Positions 23,001 through 31,440 of a DNA stretch of 35,466 bases are shown here, piece after piece (the first letter of the stretch is position 1; each line of letters opens with the position of its first letter). The notes under the pieces are model-generated. The model was given only the letters and a program-made list of their open reading frames with translations, had not been told where the DNA came from and did no database searches. The stretch is taken from assembly GCA_002633005.1 (NCBI GenBank), contig NMRA01000311.1, forward strand, positions 461,297 to 496,762, given 5' to 3'. A program made the position numbers and the translations under genes. Source of the DNA: Phoronis australis (taxonomy: Eukaryota > Phoronida > Phoronidae).

Positions 23001-24403
23001 TACATGTACGTGTAGTTGAATGCTTAGCTTGCCACTTAAACTATTGTGTGCGTTATCTTCAACTCAGCATTTTGTTACATCCACTTACCGAGAGGCAACT
23101 AACGACTCCAGGAAAGCTTGTGCTGAGGCGTTGTGGATATATGCAAGATAACCTCCGATAGTGACGCAGTTATTAACGGCGTCCAACCAAGTTCTTGTCT
23201 TGGTGTCGTGGTAGTAACATACGCCAAAAGGAGACGCCGTCCATGCGGGAGATGGACATGACGTGGAGATGACTATAAAAAATTCTTTGTGACAAAAGTG
23301 AAGCTTAATTCGATGGTCTGTAAAATTTCCAGATATTCTCGAATTCTAGATGCAACGTTCTCTATAGTACAACGTTACTAACAACAATATGCTAATCAGT
23401 CATGAAACATTGACCTGTTATTCAACTGTAGTAGTTTCACAGAACTAACACTAGACAGCTAGTAACGGTTATTAATGATAAATTATAACTATTTTGCTGG
23501 AACTGCCAAATGGAATTTGACGCTAAGCACTAATGTACTATGGAGAAAAGGGTGCACAATCATGGGTCAGACAATTAGTAAGTTCCTCGTGCGGCATGGT
23601 GCAGTGAAATAGCCTCGGGAGGTCATTAACTATTACCTAGGAACATGGGAACTGGTGCCTAGGCGCAACAAATGCACAAATGTTACCTTGGACCATGGGA
23701 ACTAGTACCTAGGAGCAAAAAATGCACAAGAGTTACCTAAGACCATGGGTACTGGTGCTTAGGAGCAACAGCTGTAGGCCTACAAGTGTTACCTAGGACC
23801 ATGGGTACTGGTGCCTAGGCGCAACAAATGCACAAGTGTTACCTCGGACCATGAGAACTGGTGCCCAGGCGCAACAATTGTAGGTCTATAAGTGTTACCT
23901 AGGATCATGGGTACTGGTGCCTAGGCGCAACAATTGTACAAGTGTTACCTAGGACCATGTGTACTGGTGCCTAGGCGCAATAAATGCACAAGCTTTTATG
24001 AGGGATGAAAACGATTCTATGGCAGCCACTCTAAACTCAATCTATACCCGGGAGAATTTTCGGCGTTTGTTTGCAGTTTAGGGAAGCGGGGATGGAAAAT
24101 GTTGCGCGGTCGCGATGTTTGCTGGGGATTGTTGTAAGTGTAATTCTCAGTCGAGGCCATAGAATCGTTTCTACCCCGTCTTTTGTTCTCAAAATATAAG
24201 CGATTGGGTGCACCTTATACTCTACTTGGGTCTCACAATGCATGAATGCACGTTATGGTATAAACAAATCCTAGGAAACAATTATCTCTTAACATTAAAT
24301 TCCAACATGCCAAAAATCGAATAGTCATACCTATATTGTGGATGATGACATAGGACAATAATGCCGCAAATACAAGATGCGTCGATGCCAATATCCTGTC
24401 CAT
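16757..24403 (-). CDS. Secreted C-type lectin - acidic hinge - PAN/apple protein, 5 exons
   Basis: Joined exons, in transcription order, are 24403-24331, 23272-23089, 21966-21741, 20716-20674 and 17019-16757: 789 nt, 262 residues. Phases run 1, 2, 0, 1, and every junction matches. Residues 1-24 form a signal peptide. Residues 30-157 form a C-type lectin domain with WIGL (91-94), QPN at the EPN/QPD position (122-124), ENC (130-132), and cysteines at 30, 43, 60, 132, 148 and 156 that fit the long-form pattern. The WND calcium motif is replaced by WFD (143-145), so calcium-dependent sugar binding is doubtful. Residues 162-175 are an acidic hinge (YAYDDEDDVDV). Residues 177-262 form a PAN/apple-like module. 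A secreted recognition or adhesion role is inferred from the domains. The lectin exons are secure; linking them to the PAN exon rests on phase compatibility. Confidence 0.65.
17399..17568. mobile_element. Palindromic foldback MITE with 9-bp target duplications
   Basis: The two ~82-nt arms are reverse complements at roughly 75% by eye: left ATATAGAATATTAC...AAGTCGTTATC, right GATAACGACTT...GTAATATTCTATTTAA. The centre is near 17483, so the whole element folds into one long hairpin. ACCACATAC occurs directly on both sides (17390-17398 and 17569-17577), as expected of a target-site duplication. No coding capacity. Confidence 0.8.
17886..18921 (+). pseudogene. Broken PIN/FEN1-like nuclease with C-terminal CXC domain (multi-copy family)
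   Basis: Three segments in different frames form one protein tail. 17886 to about 18295 gives PQNWRSFLRDD, CSHEEADTR and KANDTDVLVI. About 18297-18420 gives WIPVHEV, ILFFHAFPGCDVVSGFRGKGK. About 18422-18921 gives SAWLTWDV, YDRSSAASGVNETRLDLFARKQ, YDAIPPTRDALREH, GIIWSQ, then a cysteine-rich end (CCCKKDC, CKCFRAGLSC, CSC). At least two frameshifts break it. The order HEEAD, NDTD, GCD with GKGKK parallels the acidic motifs and helical hairpin of FEN1/XPG PIN nucleases; the Cys-rich end resembles a tesmin-type CXC DNA-binding domain. From general knowledge, similar proteins are multi-copy and uncharacterised in many invertebrates. Its N-terminal part is absent or unrecognisable here. Confidence 0.75.
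19077..19082 (+). terminator. Candidate poly(A) signal of the PIN/CXC element
   Basis: AATAAA lies about 155 bases after the TAA of the PIN/CXC pseudogene, in a T-rich stretch, a normal spacing for a 3' UTR. Confidence 0.35.
19257..19288. repeat. Short perfect hairpin CATGGCGGC...GCCGCCATG
   Basis: Nine-base arms flank a 14-base loop. Each arm resembles the YY1 consensus (GCCGCCATNTTG). It lies in the non-coding tail behind the PIN/CXC pseudogene. A similar AAAATGGCCGCC block occurs at about 13760. Confidence 0.5.
19568..19700 (+). mobile_element. tRNA-derived SINE-like sequence
   Basis: Around 19580-19655 lies a tRNA-like stretch. An A-box-like GCTAAGTGGTGCAGTGATG is followed about 35 bases later by a B-box GGGTTCGAAACC, then a pyrimidine-rich CTGTCTCGGTTTCC. 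It does not look like a good tRNA cloverleaf. A small hairpin (TTAAATAAC...GGTTATTTAA, about 19671-19696) follows. It sits inside the insertion of copy A. Confidence 0.5.
19999..20089 (-). pseudogene. Dead 3' fragment of a TSP1 exon (copy A)
   Basis: This corresponds to the last ~90 bases of the intact TSP1 exon at 30884-31051. Compared with it, one extra G in the GGGGGG run shifts the frame into a TAA, and six extra bases (ACATGT) interrupt the second half. The donor is GTAGGT instead of GTACGT. The 5' half of the exon is missing because the duplication ends here. Confidence 0.75.
20674..20716 (-). CDS. Exon 4: acidic micro-exon (14 codons)
   Basis: The acceptor is CTTGTAG|GAAACC and the donor TTATGC|GTAAGC. 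Phase 0 reading gives ETYAYDDEDDVDVM plus one base. Phases fit exon 3 on one side and the PAN exon on the other (His at the junction). A 43-nt exon can appear by chance, so RNA evidence is needed. Its role would be a flexible acidic hinge with two tyrosines. Confidence 0.45.
20782..20970. repeat. (CATA)n / (CAGA)n microsatellite
   Basis: Tetranucleotide repeats of CATA grade into CCTA, CAAA and CAGACAGA and back to CATA. They lie in intron 3 of the lectin-PAN gene, close to micro-exon 4. Overlapping ORFs on both strands are artefacts. Confidence 0.9.
21741..21966 (-). CDS. Exon 3: C-terminal half of the C-type lectin domain
   Basis: The acceptor is ACGTTACAG|T and the donor CACCG|GTAAGG; phase 2 in, phase 0 out. 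It encodes YWIGLTDEGSEGTWKT, then QPNGG, ENCVSL, EWFDRPC and TSICQ. The split Arg codon joins exactly to exon 2. The WFD in place of WND suggests an altered or lost calcium/sugar site. Confidence 0.9.
22396..22443. repeat. 24-bp perfect direct duplication
   Basis: GACGATTGTGGAAAGGTTAA followed by CTGT occurs twice in tandem without mismatch, with a partial third start (GACGG). It lies in intron 2 of the lectin-PAN gene. Confidence 0.85.
22726..22901. repeat. Degenerate ~53-bp repeat with ATTGCGACAGTTTGTG core
   Basis: The core, or a close variant, occurs at about 22727, 22776, 22831 and 22884, spaced 49-55 bases. The DNA between cores is poorly conserved. It lies in intron 2 of the lectin-PAN gene. 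Confidence 0.5.
23089..23272 (-). CDS. Exon 2: N-terminal half of the C-type lectin domain
   Basis: The acceptor is TTTTTTATAG|TC and the donor CG|GTAAGT; phase 1 in, phase 2 out. It encodes CPSPAW, GVCYYHD, TWLDAVNNC and IGGYLAYI, the classic first half of a CTLD (C-P-x-x-W, the first helix with W-x-x-A-x-x-x-C, then GG-x-L). Confidence 0.85.
23632..23992. repeat. ~50-bp minisatellite, 7 copies
   Basis: The unit is approximately TTACCTAGGACCATGGGTAC followed by TGGTGCCTAGGCGCAACAAA and TGCACAAGTG. Some units contain an extra TGTAGGCCTA-type segment. Each has two CCTAGG palindromes and usually CCATGG. It lies in intron 1 of the lectin-PAN gene. Confidence 0.9.
24009..24170. repeat. Inverted repeat with 15-bp perfect arms
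   Basis: AAACGATTCTATGGC at 24009-24023 has its exact reverse complement at 24156-24170, 132 bases apart. This is compatible with a small foldback element. The arms lie between the 50-bp minisatellite and the signal-peptide exon. Confidence 0.6.
24331..24403 (-). CDS. Exon 1: signal peptide of the lectin-PAN gene
   Basis: ATG at 24403-24401 starts MDRILASTHLVFAALLSYVI followed by IHNI: a short basic start, then a hydrophobic core. The exon ends ATA G|GTATGA in phase 1, which matches the phase-1 start of the next exon and gives Val at the junction. A 115-codon ORF in another frame covers the same place and is a shadow. Confidence 0.65.
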
Positions 24404-27400
24404 GAAGATGCTTCTGTGTTATTGACAATCTATCGAAGGTACTTGCCTTTATATTTTGCATCTGCAAAGCGACTACCAATTGCACGATATGTGTTCGCCA
24501 AGAATTTATCGACTCAGTAATGGGTCTTAACGTTTTTGAAACGATCGGTTTGCATTTATTCGATATCCAGGGGGAAATCACACTGACTATATTGTTTAAA
24601 GTGAGTGCTTTGTAAATAATATTCATCAAAAAATAGTCAGTTTGTCACAATATTCCAGACAATCGATGGAAGCTGAGAGTTCGTTACAATACAAATATTG
24701 GCTTCTACGAATCGAATCAGTCGAGCGCAATGTTGATTTTGACACGAAACAAAGTTACAAAATATCGCCTGAAGTGCAAGAATAACATGGGAGAAGTTAA
24801 TTCAAATAGACTAACTAAATCGTATCAACGAGGTTATGTCCGGTAAGAAATGTACCCATGCAGATAAGCAATTGTCAAATATACAATTTCTACGAATTTC
24901 GTGAGCACACCTTGCGATAGTGAAAGCTTATCTTAATTATTGTTCAATGCTTCAATCGACGTATTGCTGGTTTCCATGGAACAACTGAAAAAGAGGCAGG
25001 GATCTCAACCAAATCTTCACGAAGACGCTACAATGGGTCGCGGAAACCCAAGATTTCTGAGTATACGGGTATTTAAATGAAAGACGACAGTATTTGCTTG
25101 TTTAGTATGACGCTATTTCGACCTTTTGAAACCAGTCAAATAAAAATATAATGCCAAAATCTTTAACAACGGGTTCAAATTTTTAAAGCAGAACAATAAA
25201 TTGCTAAGCACTTTGAAATTTATTTACTAAGCCCTGGTTATAACCTTAATCCTTCTAAACTCCCCAGGAGCATACACATTTCAGTAAAATGAGTGCACAC
25301 GATTAATTCAAGTCCACAACTGTACAAAATTCTAGTACCAAATTGCCTCCATGAAGATGTGAAACGGAAGTAACTTGTTAGAGTAGACATGCAGATGTTT
25401 TGAATGAAATACGACTGTAGACTGTATGTTTCTATTCTTACTTGTGCACGTTCATTTTACAGTATTATGGATACAACCCGTCATTTTCCGCACTCCTTTG
25501 TACATACATGTATGTAGTGATGTACACGATAACGTCAGACGGAAATGGGCGAGCTTTGCATCGAATGAGATGCATTTGTGGGTCCAAGTCGCGTCGTGTT
25601 ATTGGCAGAGTAAACATCCGAATTGAAACTGAATCGTTGAGGAGCCGTTCGGCACGGCGTCAATTTGGATACCGCAACTTCTGCTGTAAACAGCCACGAA
25701 AAACAATGTTAGCAACACCTTTGTTTGGGCTTCACTTTGTCAAAAGTCGACAATGTAATTCAAAATTCTAAAGTGGAGAAAATAGCTTTCAGTTCTTGGC
25801 CACGAATTCATGTTACCATTAGTGAATATCGCAGATTTGTTTTAATATATAATTTATCTCTGAGTTCATGCACATGTCGGCAAGGTTGGGCGACTGAAGT
25901 CCAATTGATCGTGACACGACTAGTCACTTATCAAGTTAAAATACTTTTTCGTGAGCAGGGATCTTGCAAAAGCACTCTATGGTGTTTTCTGTTCACCAAC
26001 AACGTGGTGTCATGGCGAGCATTTCTAGAAGGTACATTGTGAGTAAACAGGTGAGACTGCAATCACGAACAATTAGTACGTAGGTGAATGAAGCATTTGG
26101 AGAAACAAGCATATTTTGACCTGAAAATTAATATGGGAAAGCGCATTCCCACATAAAATTGAATCACTGACATGGATTTATTGACATGAGAAATTAATCC
26201 TTTAAATTGAATACCTACAACAACGAGCCCTTTTCGAATACACATACACTCGCAAGGTTTCGATAGAAATCGGAATGCCTTAAAGCCTAACTTCAACGGA
26301 ATTTTGCTATTTTATTCTTAGATGTATTGGGCTTACCAGATAGTCCTGGCAAAGACGTATTAAAATAAGAAAACGCGAGTTTAATCACGTAAATGTAAGC
26401 CCGTCACATGAAAGGTGATGTTGCCTTTTAGGTGCTATTAGTGTCACCGCAAGATCCCAGCACAAACAATAAAATGCCGATAACTGTTGTATTGAATAGA
26501 GGTCTGAATAGAACACCATTGCGTGAGGGTGTAATTCGCAGCGGCTTTAATTAAAAGCTGATTCTCCCGGTGACGTAGACAAAAGCAGTTCTTTACATTT
26601 GACAATTTATGGCAATAGTTAGCTCAGAGCGATGCTCTTAACATACTGCAAGAACCAAATTTACAGGTGTTACCGTTGAAGACAAGCTTTAAACGCGAAG
26701 GATGTGATCGCACTAGTTTTATTCGCGTGAATGATTCTTGTGCCGAAGGTGGGAGAGGGGAGGAGGCGGAGAGGGGCATAAAAACTGAGTATACGTGTAT
26801 ATCCCCAGTCTACACCAATTTCTCCCTCCCGCGGTAGACACAATATCCACTCCTTCCCGGTCGTTAGGGCTGCGTTCCGCAAACACAAGGAATTAGCGAG
26901 TAAAGCTAGTTTTCAGTACACTCTTTCTCTGTGTCAGGTTTAGTGGGGCTGCTGCAGAATGCATTAGTGATCACGTGCACCCCTAGTCTTGCTTTTCTAG
27001 CAATGTCCTAGTGTTACTGAACTCGTCCGTATAGTGGCACCACCTGGCCAGGACTGTGGTCATCCTAATCCTAAGATGGCGGTCTTCAAGAATGCGACCT
27101 CCACTATAGGCGGCTTTCAACACGTCTGGACAAATCGCTGTACTTTAAGTGGTGCCCCAACTAGTATCTCAAACAAAGCAGCATTGGTTGCTTGATAGAG
27201 TTGGACGTACAAAATGTCATTATATGATTATGACTACAGTCATGAAAAGGTCTTAATATCATGTGCTCAGCAAAACATCTTTTCCACAAGTTTCCGCGAC
27301 AACTTCTTCATCCAGGCATAGCTCGAATCGGACTTTTTATGTTCAGAATCTCGATATGTCTTGAGAAACAATTTGTTGCTGAGCGGAAAATCTCCCGGCG

Positions 27401-28647
27401 ACAAATGTGTTACGTCAGCCACCGCAACTCTGACCAATTGATGATTAGTCACTTATAGGGGTCTTGCAGTTTGCGAACCGGTATTATCCACTGAACAACA
27501 GGCATCAAATTGGTTTTTAAAACCCGGGACCCCTGTATAAACCAGTCACAAACCACAGCTACTCACATAATTTTTCGCAAACGGCGGTTTTTAAAGCGTG
27601 AAATGTGCAACGTACACGATAGCTTAAAAACATGCCTGGATAATCTGTTCTGTTCACGTTTCCTGCACAATACTTAGCAGCCAACAATTAAAGAAATTTG
27701 TCAATAAAAAGGTCTTAATATCATGTGCTCAGCACCATCTTCAAAATTGAAACTTCTAACTCTGTATCCGCTTCCGCCAGATTAAGATCTCTATGGTCGG
27801 TCTCGTTTCTAATCCAACCAATGGAATTCAAACTAGGTCATTTGGTTAACTGTTGAAGTACTCAGCGACAAATCGGATAGCGTCTAGAGCAAGGCATGAG
27901 TGTGGAAAATGTTGACATTTTTGCATATACATGTAGCGGGTACTGCCGGCTTCTTTCATTAAATGACTTTTTCTGTTTCGATTTGGAACTGGTACTGTAT
28001 TTTACTTGCAGCTACCGCAGGTGCTATATTAAATTAAATTTGCAATATTTGGACAAAGTCGTATTCCATGGTTTAACAACCTTGTTTACAGACGGGTTAA
28101 TTGTCTATTGTAATGAATTTGCCAATAAAAGTCTGTCGACCCTATTCCATCGAATACACAATTCTTTACCTTTGTCACAGCGACAATTTTTGTTAACAGT
28201 AGATACCAAATCATTGCGTTTTCTCAGCATGAAATTGCTTAGAAATAGTAAAACAGTTTGTGTCATATAGTTGATGGTGGTATCGATTTTTCAGAAATCA
28301 AGTAAGGATGCAACGCATCAGAATGTCGGTTCCGTCCACGTTTCACGGTGTTCGTTTCTCTGTTCTCACGATTCAGATCTAAGAGCTGCATAAATCTTGT
28401 ATATTTTTATACACTGTAAAAATATTCGCAAGTTCATCTTTTGTTACTGAGAAAATTGGTACAGATTATTTTCCATGCAATATTGTGCTAATAATAACAT
28501 GACTAAACCGTCATTTGTCAGTTGGGAAGTGGGAGTGTCAGACCAACTTTTAGTTTTGAGTCTTTAGTCAATTTTCATGAAACGCACCCCCGAAGCAATA
28601 GAATGATATTAGAGATTAGAGTGCACGAACTGCAGTTATGAAGTACA
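24404..28647. other. Intergenic / upstream of the lectin-PAN gene, no gene recognised
   Basis: It contains the presumed promoter side of the minus-strand lectin-PAN gene, but I could not place a TATA box or initiator. ORFs up to 124 codons (for example 27896-28270 plus) have no recognisable domain. A 28-bp exact direct repeat lies at 27245-27272 and 27707-27734. Confidence 0.5.
27245..27734. repeat. 28-bp exact direct repeat 462 bp apart
   Basis: AAAAGGTCTTAATATCATGT followed by GCTCAGCA occurs at 27245-27272 and 27707-27734. Flanking bases are partly similar (CATCTTTTCC versus CATCTTCAAA), so this looks like ends of a longer, eroded direct repeat rather than a simple target duplication. Confidence 0.7.
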
Positions 28648-29175
28648 GGTTGGTGTTACATTGTTAATGTAGTTGCTTTCAAACCTTTTCGGAAACTTTC
28701 CAATATGCTGTGTAAACTGAAGTCGCCAATCCCTTTATTGAACAAGAGCAATGTTGTGTATAGGTTGAATGTGGCAACTGTAAGGAATTCTATATCGGAC
28801 TCACACAGAGACGCCTCTGTGACAAGTTGAAAGAACATCACACCTCAGAGAAAAGTAACATATATAGGAGCTGTGTTAGCAACAATCACCAAGCTAATTC
28901 AGTTAGTATTATCTGCAGAGAACCTAATAAAGGAGTTACTGTACATTAAGGAGTCATTGCCCATTCAGAACCAACATGCCACTGATTCTCTGAAATAGCA
29001 TGCAGAGCTCAGTGACCCTGCAACTATCATAGCTAGGTGATGACCTGCTACTGACTATATTCCCTGTATCTCTCACTTCACTTTATGCATGTTACCTGAG
29101 CTGTATGTTGGCACTTGTTGTTCTAAATTGTTGTAAATATGATGCCTAAAGAAAAAGACGAAACGTTGAATTGAA
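28648..29175 (+). mobile_element. Penelope-like element 3' fragment (GIY-YIG endonuclease)
   Basis: Plus-strand sequence reads NVVAFKPFRKL, then LLNKSNVVY, then after a 1-base slip near 28768 CGNCKEFYIGLTQRRLCDKL, KEH, and after a second slip near 28928 KELLYIKESLPIQNQHATDS. This order (VVY, C-x2-C, YIG-x-T, R, EH) is the GIY-YIG endonuclease module at the C-terminus of Penelope-like retroelements. The non-coding tail GATGCCTAAAGAAAAAGACG then AAACGTTG is also typical. The reverse-transcriptase part is absent, as expected of a 5'-truncated copy. It lies just downstream of duplication copy B. Confidence 0.8.
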
Positions 29176-29476
29176 CATGAACTTTTTTATTTGTGCGGCT
29201 ATCGTCCGGTTTTTGATCATGTTTAGTTTTAGAATCGCCAAAATCGCCCAACTACAAATGAAGTTACGACAATCAATTCTTTTCGAACGTACATGTCCCA
29301 GTTCGCTCTGGGTTGGACTGTGTTCACAGGTGGTCTGTCATAAGCCTAGTAGATGGTTGGCCTGCCTGTTGTAATACCAGACAAAAGACTGTGCTGGCAG
29401 TAACAAAGAGCTAGATGTTATCACACACTCACAACCCTCTACGTCTAGTAAAGTCACTTAATGGGAAAACGCCTCT

Positions 29477-30967
29477 GCTGTTGTCTACACCGATACGCAA
29501 GTGCCGCCAATTTAAAAGCATAGCCTTGTTCAGTGTGGAATTCTTGACGCGAATCACTAAGTTAGCCTTCAGTCAAGTGGAAATTGCCAAATATCGGAAA
29601 GGTAATGACATATCTTAACATTAATTTCTGGAATCTATAATAAAAGAGCTTTCGCTTATGGTCTCCTCTCTTACGCCGAGGCTGTCATAAACTTCTGACT
29701 TTAAGTACAAAAAAGGTAAAATCTCACTTTTTGGGCATTGTAACATTTCGATGTTTTCCAGTGGACGTAGAATGGTAAAAGACGTTGTTTTGCTGAAACC
29801 TTTCATCTTTGAGAAACCCCAAAGAGTGAACTTTCTGTCAGTTATGCCCCTTTTCAGGTATCTTGAGACAGCTGTGTAAACAAGGGCTTACAGTGATCCA
29901 GACCACTCGAACTGTGGTCTTTACCCAAACGAAGAACTCTCGCCGCAAGTGCATACTTAATGTATTCAGTCTACTCAACGCAGTTAGTTGACGTCTACTC
30001 GTGAGTCGGATACACGCATTAGAAAGCACTCGCTTGTCTTTCTAAAGTAAACCACGTGAACACAACAGGCATTCTGGGAACATGAGACAAGGCAATCGAG
30101 ACATGAGACATCACCAATGATGCGGAACGACAAAGTTTCGGACGGAATACTATCCATGATCCGGAAAACAGATGAATTTTCTTGCTTTGAGAACCTTTGG
30201 GTGTCGACGTCTGCTACAATTGTATTGTCGATTGGAGTGCCACTTATATAGACGCAAGGGTCTGGAAAGAAAAGAAAAGAACAACGTGTTTGCAACATCT
30301 AGTAACACTTTGACTGAACTGCTTTTCCTGCGAGCAATAAGGTACAGCTCAGGCAAGACGACAAAGTATACCCAGTGCTTTAAGATTAGAACCCAAAACA
30401 AAAATCATATTTCCGTCGCATGGAAAAAGGTTTCTGTCGCAGAGAAAAGTTTCGGACTTTCCAACTCAAATATTAAATATTAGTCCAGGTAGAAACCTCG
30501 AAGTAGCTTTGTTCTTCAAAGCTCATAGTGAAATGCATTTCCACAAAACCATTTTAATAGCAGTTTCATTTAAAAGATATTAATTCACACACCGTTGCGT
30601 TTAAACGAGACAAGAAGAATGCATGATTGCCAAAATTAGTTATACAGCGGAGTTTAATGTACAAAGGGACTGGAACTGGACTTTTACTGCTGAACCTGGA
30701 AACGTGATTTTGCGTCATGTTCCAAGCTTAAACGTTAAAAGGTCGTCGAAATTACCCTAGCTAACCCTTTTTACGTTGGAAACGTACCTGAGCAGTTCAA
30801 CTCAATTACACCTTCTTGAAACCGTTTTTTAAGGGACAGAACAACTTTTAAAAAGACTCCTCGTTTGGCCATTGGAAACGTACCAGGACATTCATGAACA
30901 TTACATGCCACTGTCTGTGTAGTATTTCCAGTACAATTAGTTCCCCCATTGGTCGGGGTGGGGTTGG
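29477..30967. repeat. Segmental duplication copy B (uninterrupted)
   Basis: Collinear with 16262-20089 minus the insertion there. It contains the PAN exon, the preceding intron and the last ~84 bases of the intact TSP1 exon. It is the copy with an intact exon-intron structure and therefore the likely source. Confidence 0.85.
29984..30261 (-). CDS. PAN/apple-like terminal exon (copy B)
   Basis: The acceptor tract is strikingly pure pyrimidine (TTCTTTTCTTTTCTTTCCAG). The exon opens PCVYISGTP, continues VADVDTQRFSKQ, MDSIPSETLSF and IIGDVSCLDCLVSCSQNACC, then HVVYFRKTSECFLMRV. It carries one more cysteine (SCLDC) than copy A, so disulphide pairing may differ between the paralogues. The PAN call rests on the Cys spacing and is moderate. 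Confidence 0.75.
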
Positions 30968-31051
30968 AGCAAGTTCTTGTTCCTGTCTTTGTGCCACCTC
31001 CACAGGTAACAGTGCAAGCTCCCCATTCCCAGTCGGACCAGCTGCCATTAA
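29984..31051 (-). CDS. 3' end of a secreted TSP1 - PAN/apple gene (two exons; 5' part not found)
   Basis: Exons 31051-30884 and 30261-29984 join in phase 1 (Asp at the junction) and end at TAA 29986-29984. Visible order: a thrombospondin type 1 repeat (56 residues), then a PAN/apple-like module (91 residues). Both are extracellular, disulphide-bonded modules used in adhesion and recognition. The exon phase (1-1) is the usual one for shuffled TSP1 repeats. The signal peptide and any further domains should lie upstream (right). I found no convincing exon between 31052 and 35466, so they are probably beyond the window or too short to see. Compared with copy A, the reading frame runs six codons further (SRVDVN) because the TAA there is TCA here. 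Confidence 0.75.
30884..31051 (-). CDS. TSP1 exon
   Basis: The acceptor is CATGTAG|TT and the donor CCTG|GTACGT; 168 nt, phase 1 in and out. It starts NGSWSDWEWGAC, giving a W-x2-W-x-W form of the usual WSxWSxW ladder, then VTCGGGTKTGTRTC, then a C(NC), C(AC) and ECP. All six cysteines of a TSP1 repeat are present. Confidence 0.92.
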
Positions 31052-31440
31052 CTACATGTAGAAACATTGAGTCAAAAAGGCGTTGAACTGTGTGAAAGGT
31101 CTCTAATTGAAAAAGAGTAGTACAGCGAAAATTGCTTTTAATCAGCTAGACTATAGGACCATATGCCGTTAAAAAAGAGGAAGTTTACACCAAGCTTTAG
31201 AAAAGACTCGACCAAAAACGGCCAGTCGTTTTAGTGGCAGGCTTTGAGTGAACTTTCATATTTCAGGCGGCATGATAGGCCAATTTTCAAGTCAAATCTT
31301 GATTAATACTAGTCTGGTAGACACGGGTCTGATATACGGTTAATTTATCCGTTGTCCTGATTAAATTGTTACGTGACTGTAGGACTCTGCAGTCACAGAC
31401 ACTAAAGCCTCTTTTCTAATGTTACGTGACCAGCCCTTAC

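Noticed and set aside
25604-25758. Minus-strand hydrophobic stretch KVLLTLFFVAVYS resembling a signal peptide
   Set aside because: No ATG lies in frame after the upstream stop, and the possible donor (GTATCC) is weak. The exon at 24331-24403 is a better signal peptide with the same phase.
27030-27060. CTCF-like site (CACCACCTGGCCAGG)
   Set aside because: It lacks the GGGGGCGC half of the motif; similarity is too weak to report.
27896-28270. Plus-strand ORF of 124 codons starting at ATG
   Set aside because: Its composition looks like translated AT-rich non-coding DNA, there is no domain, and no neighbouring exon fits.
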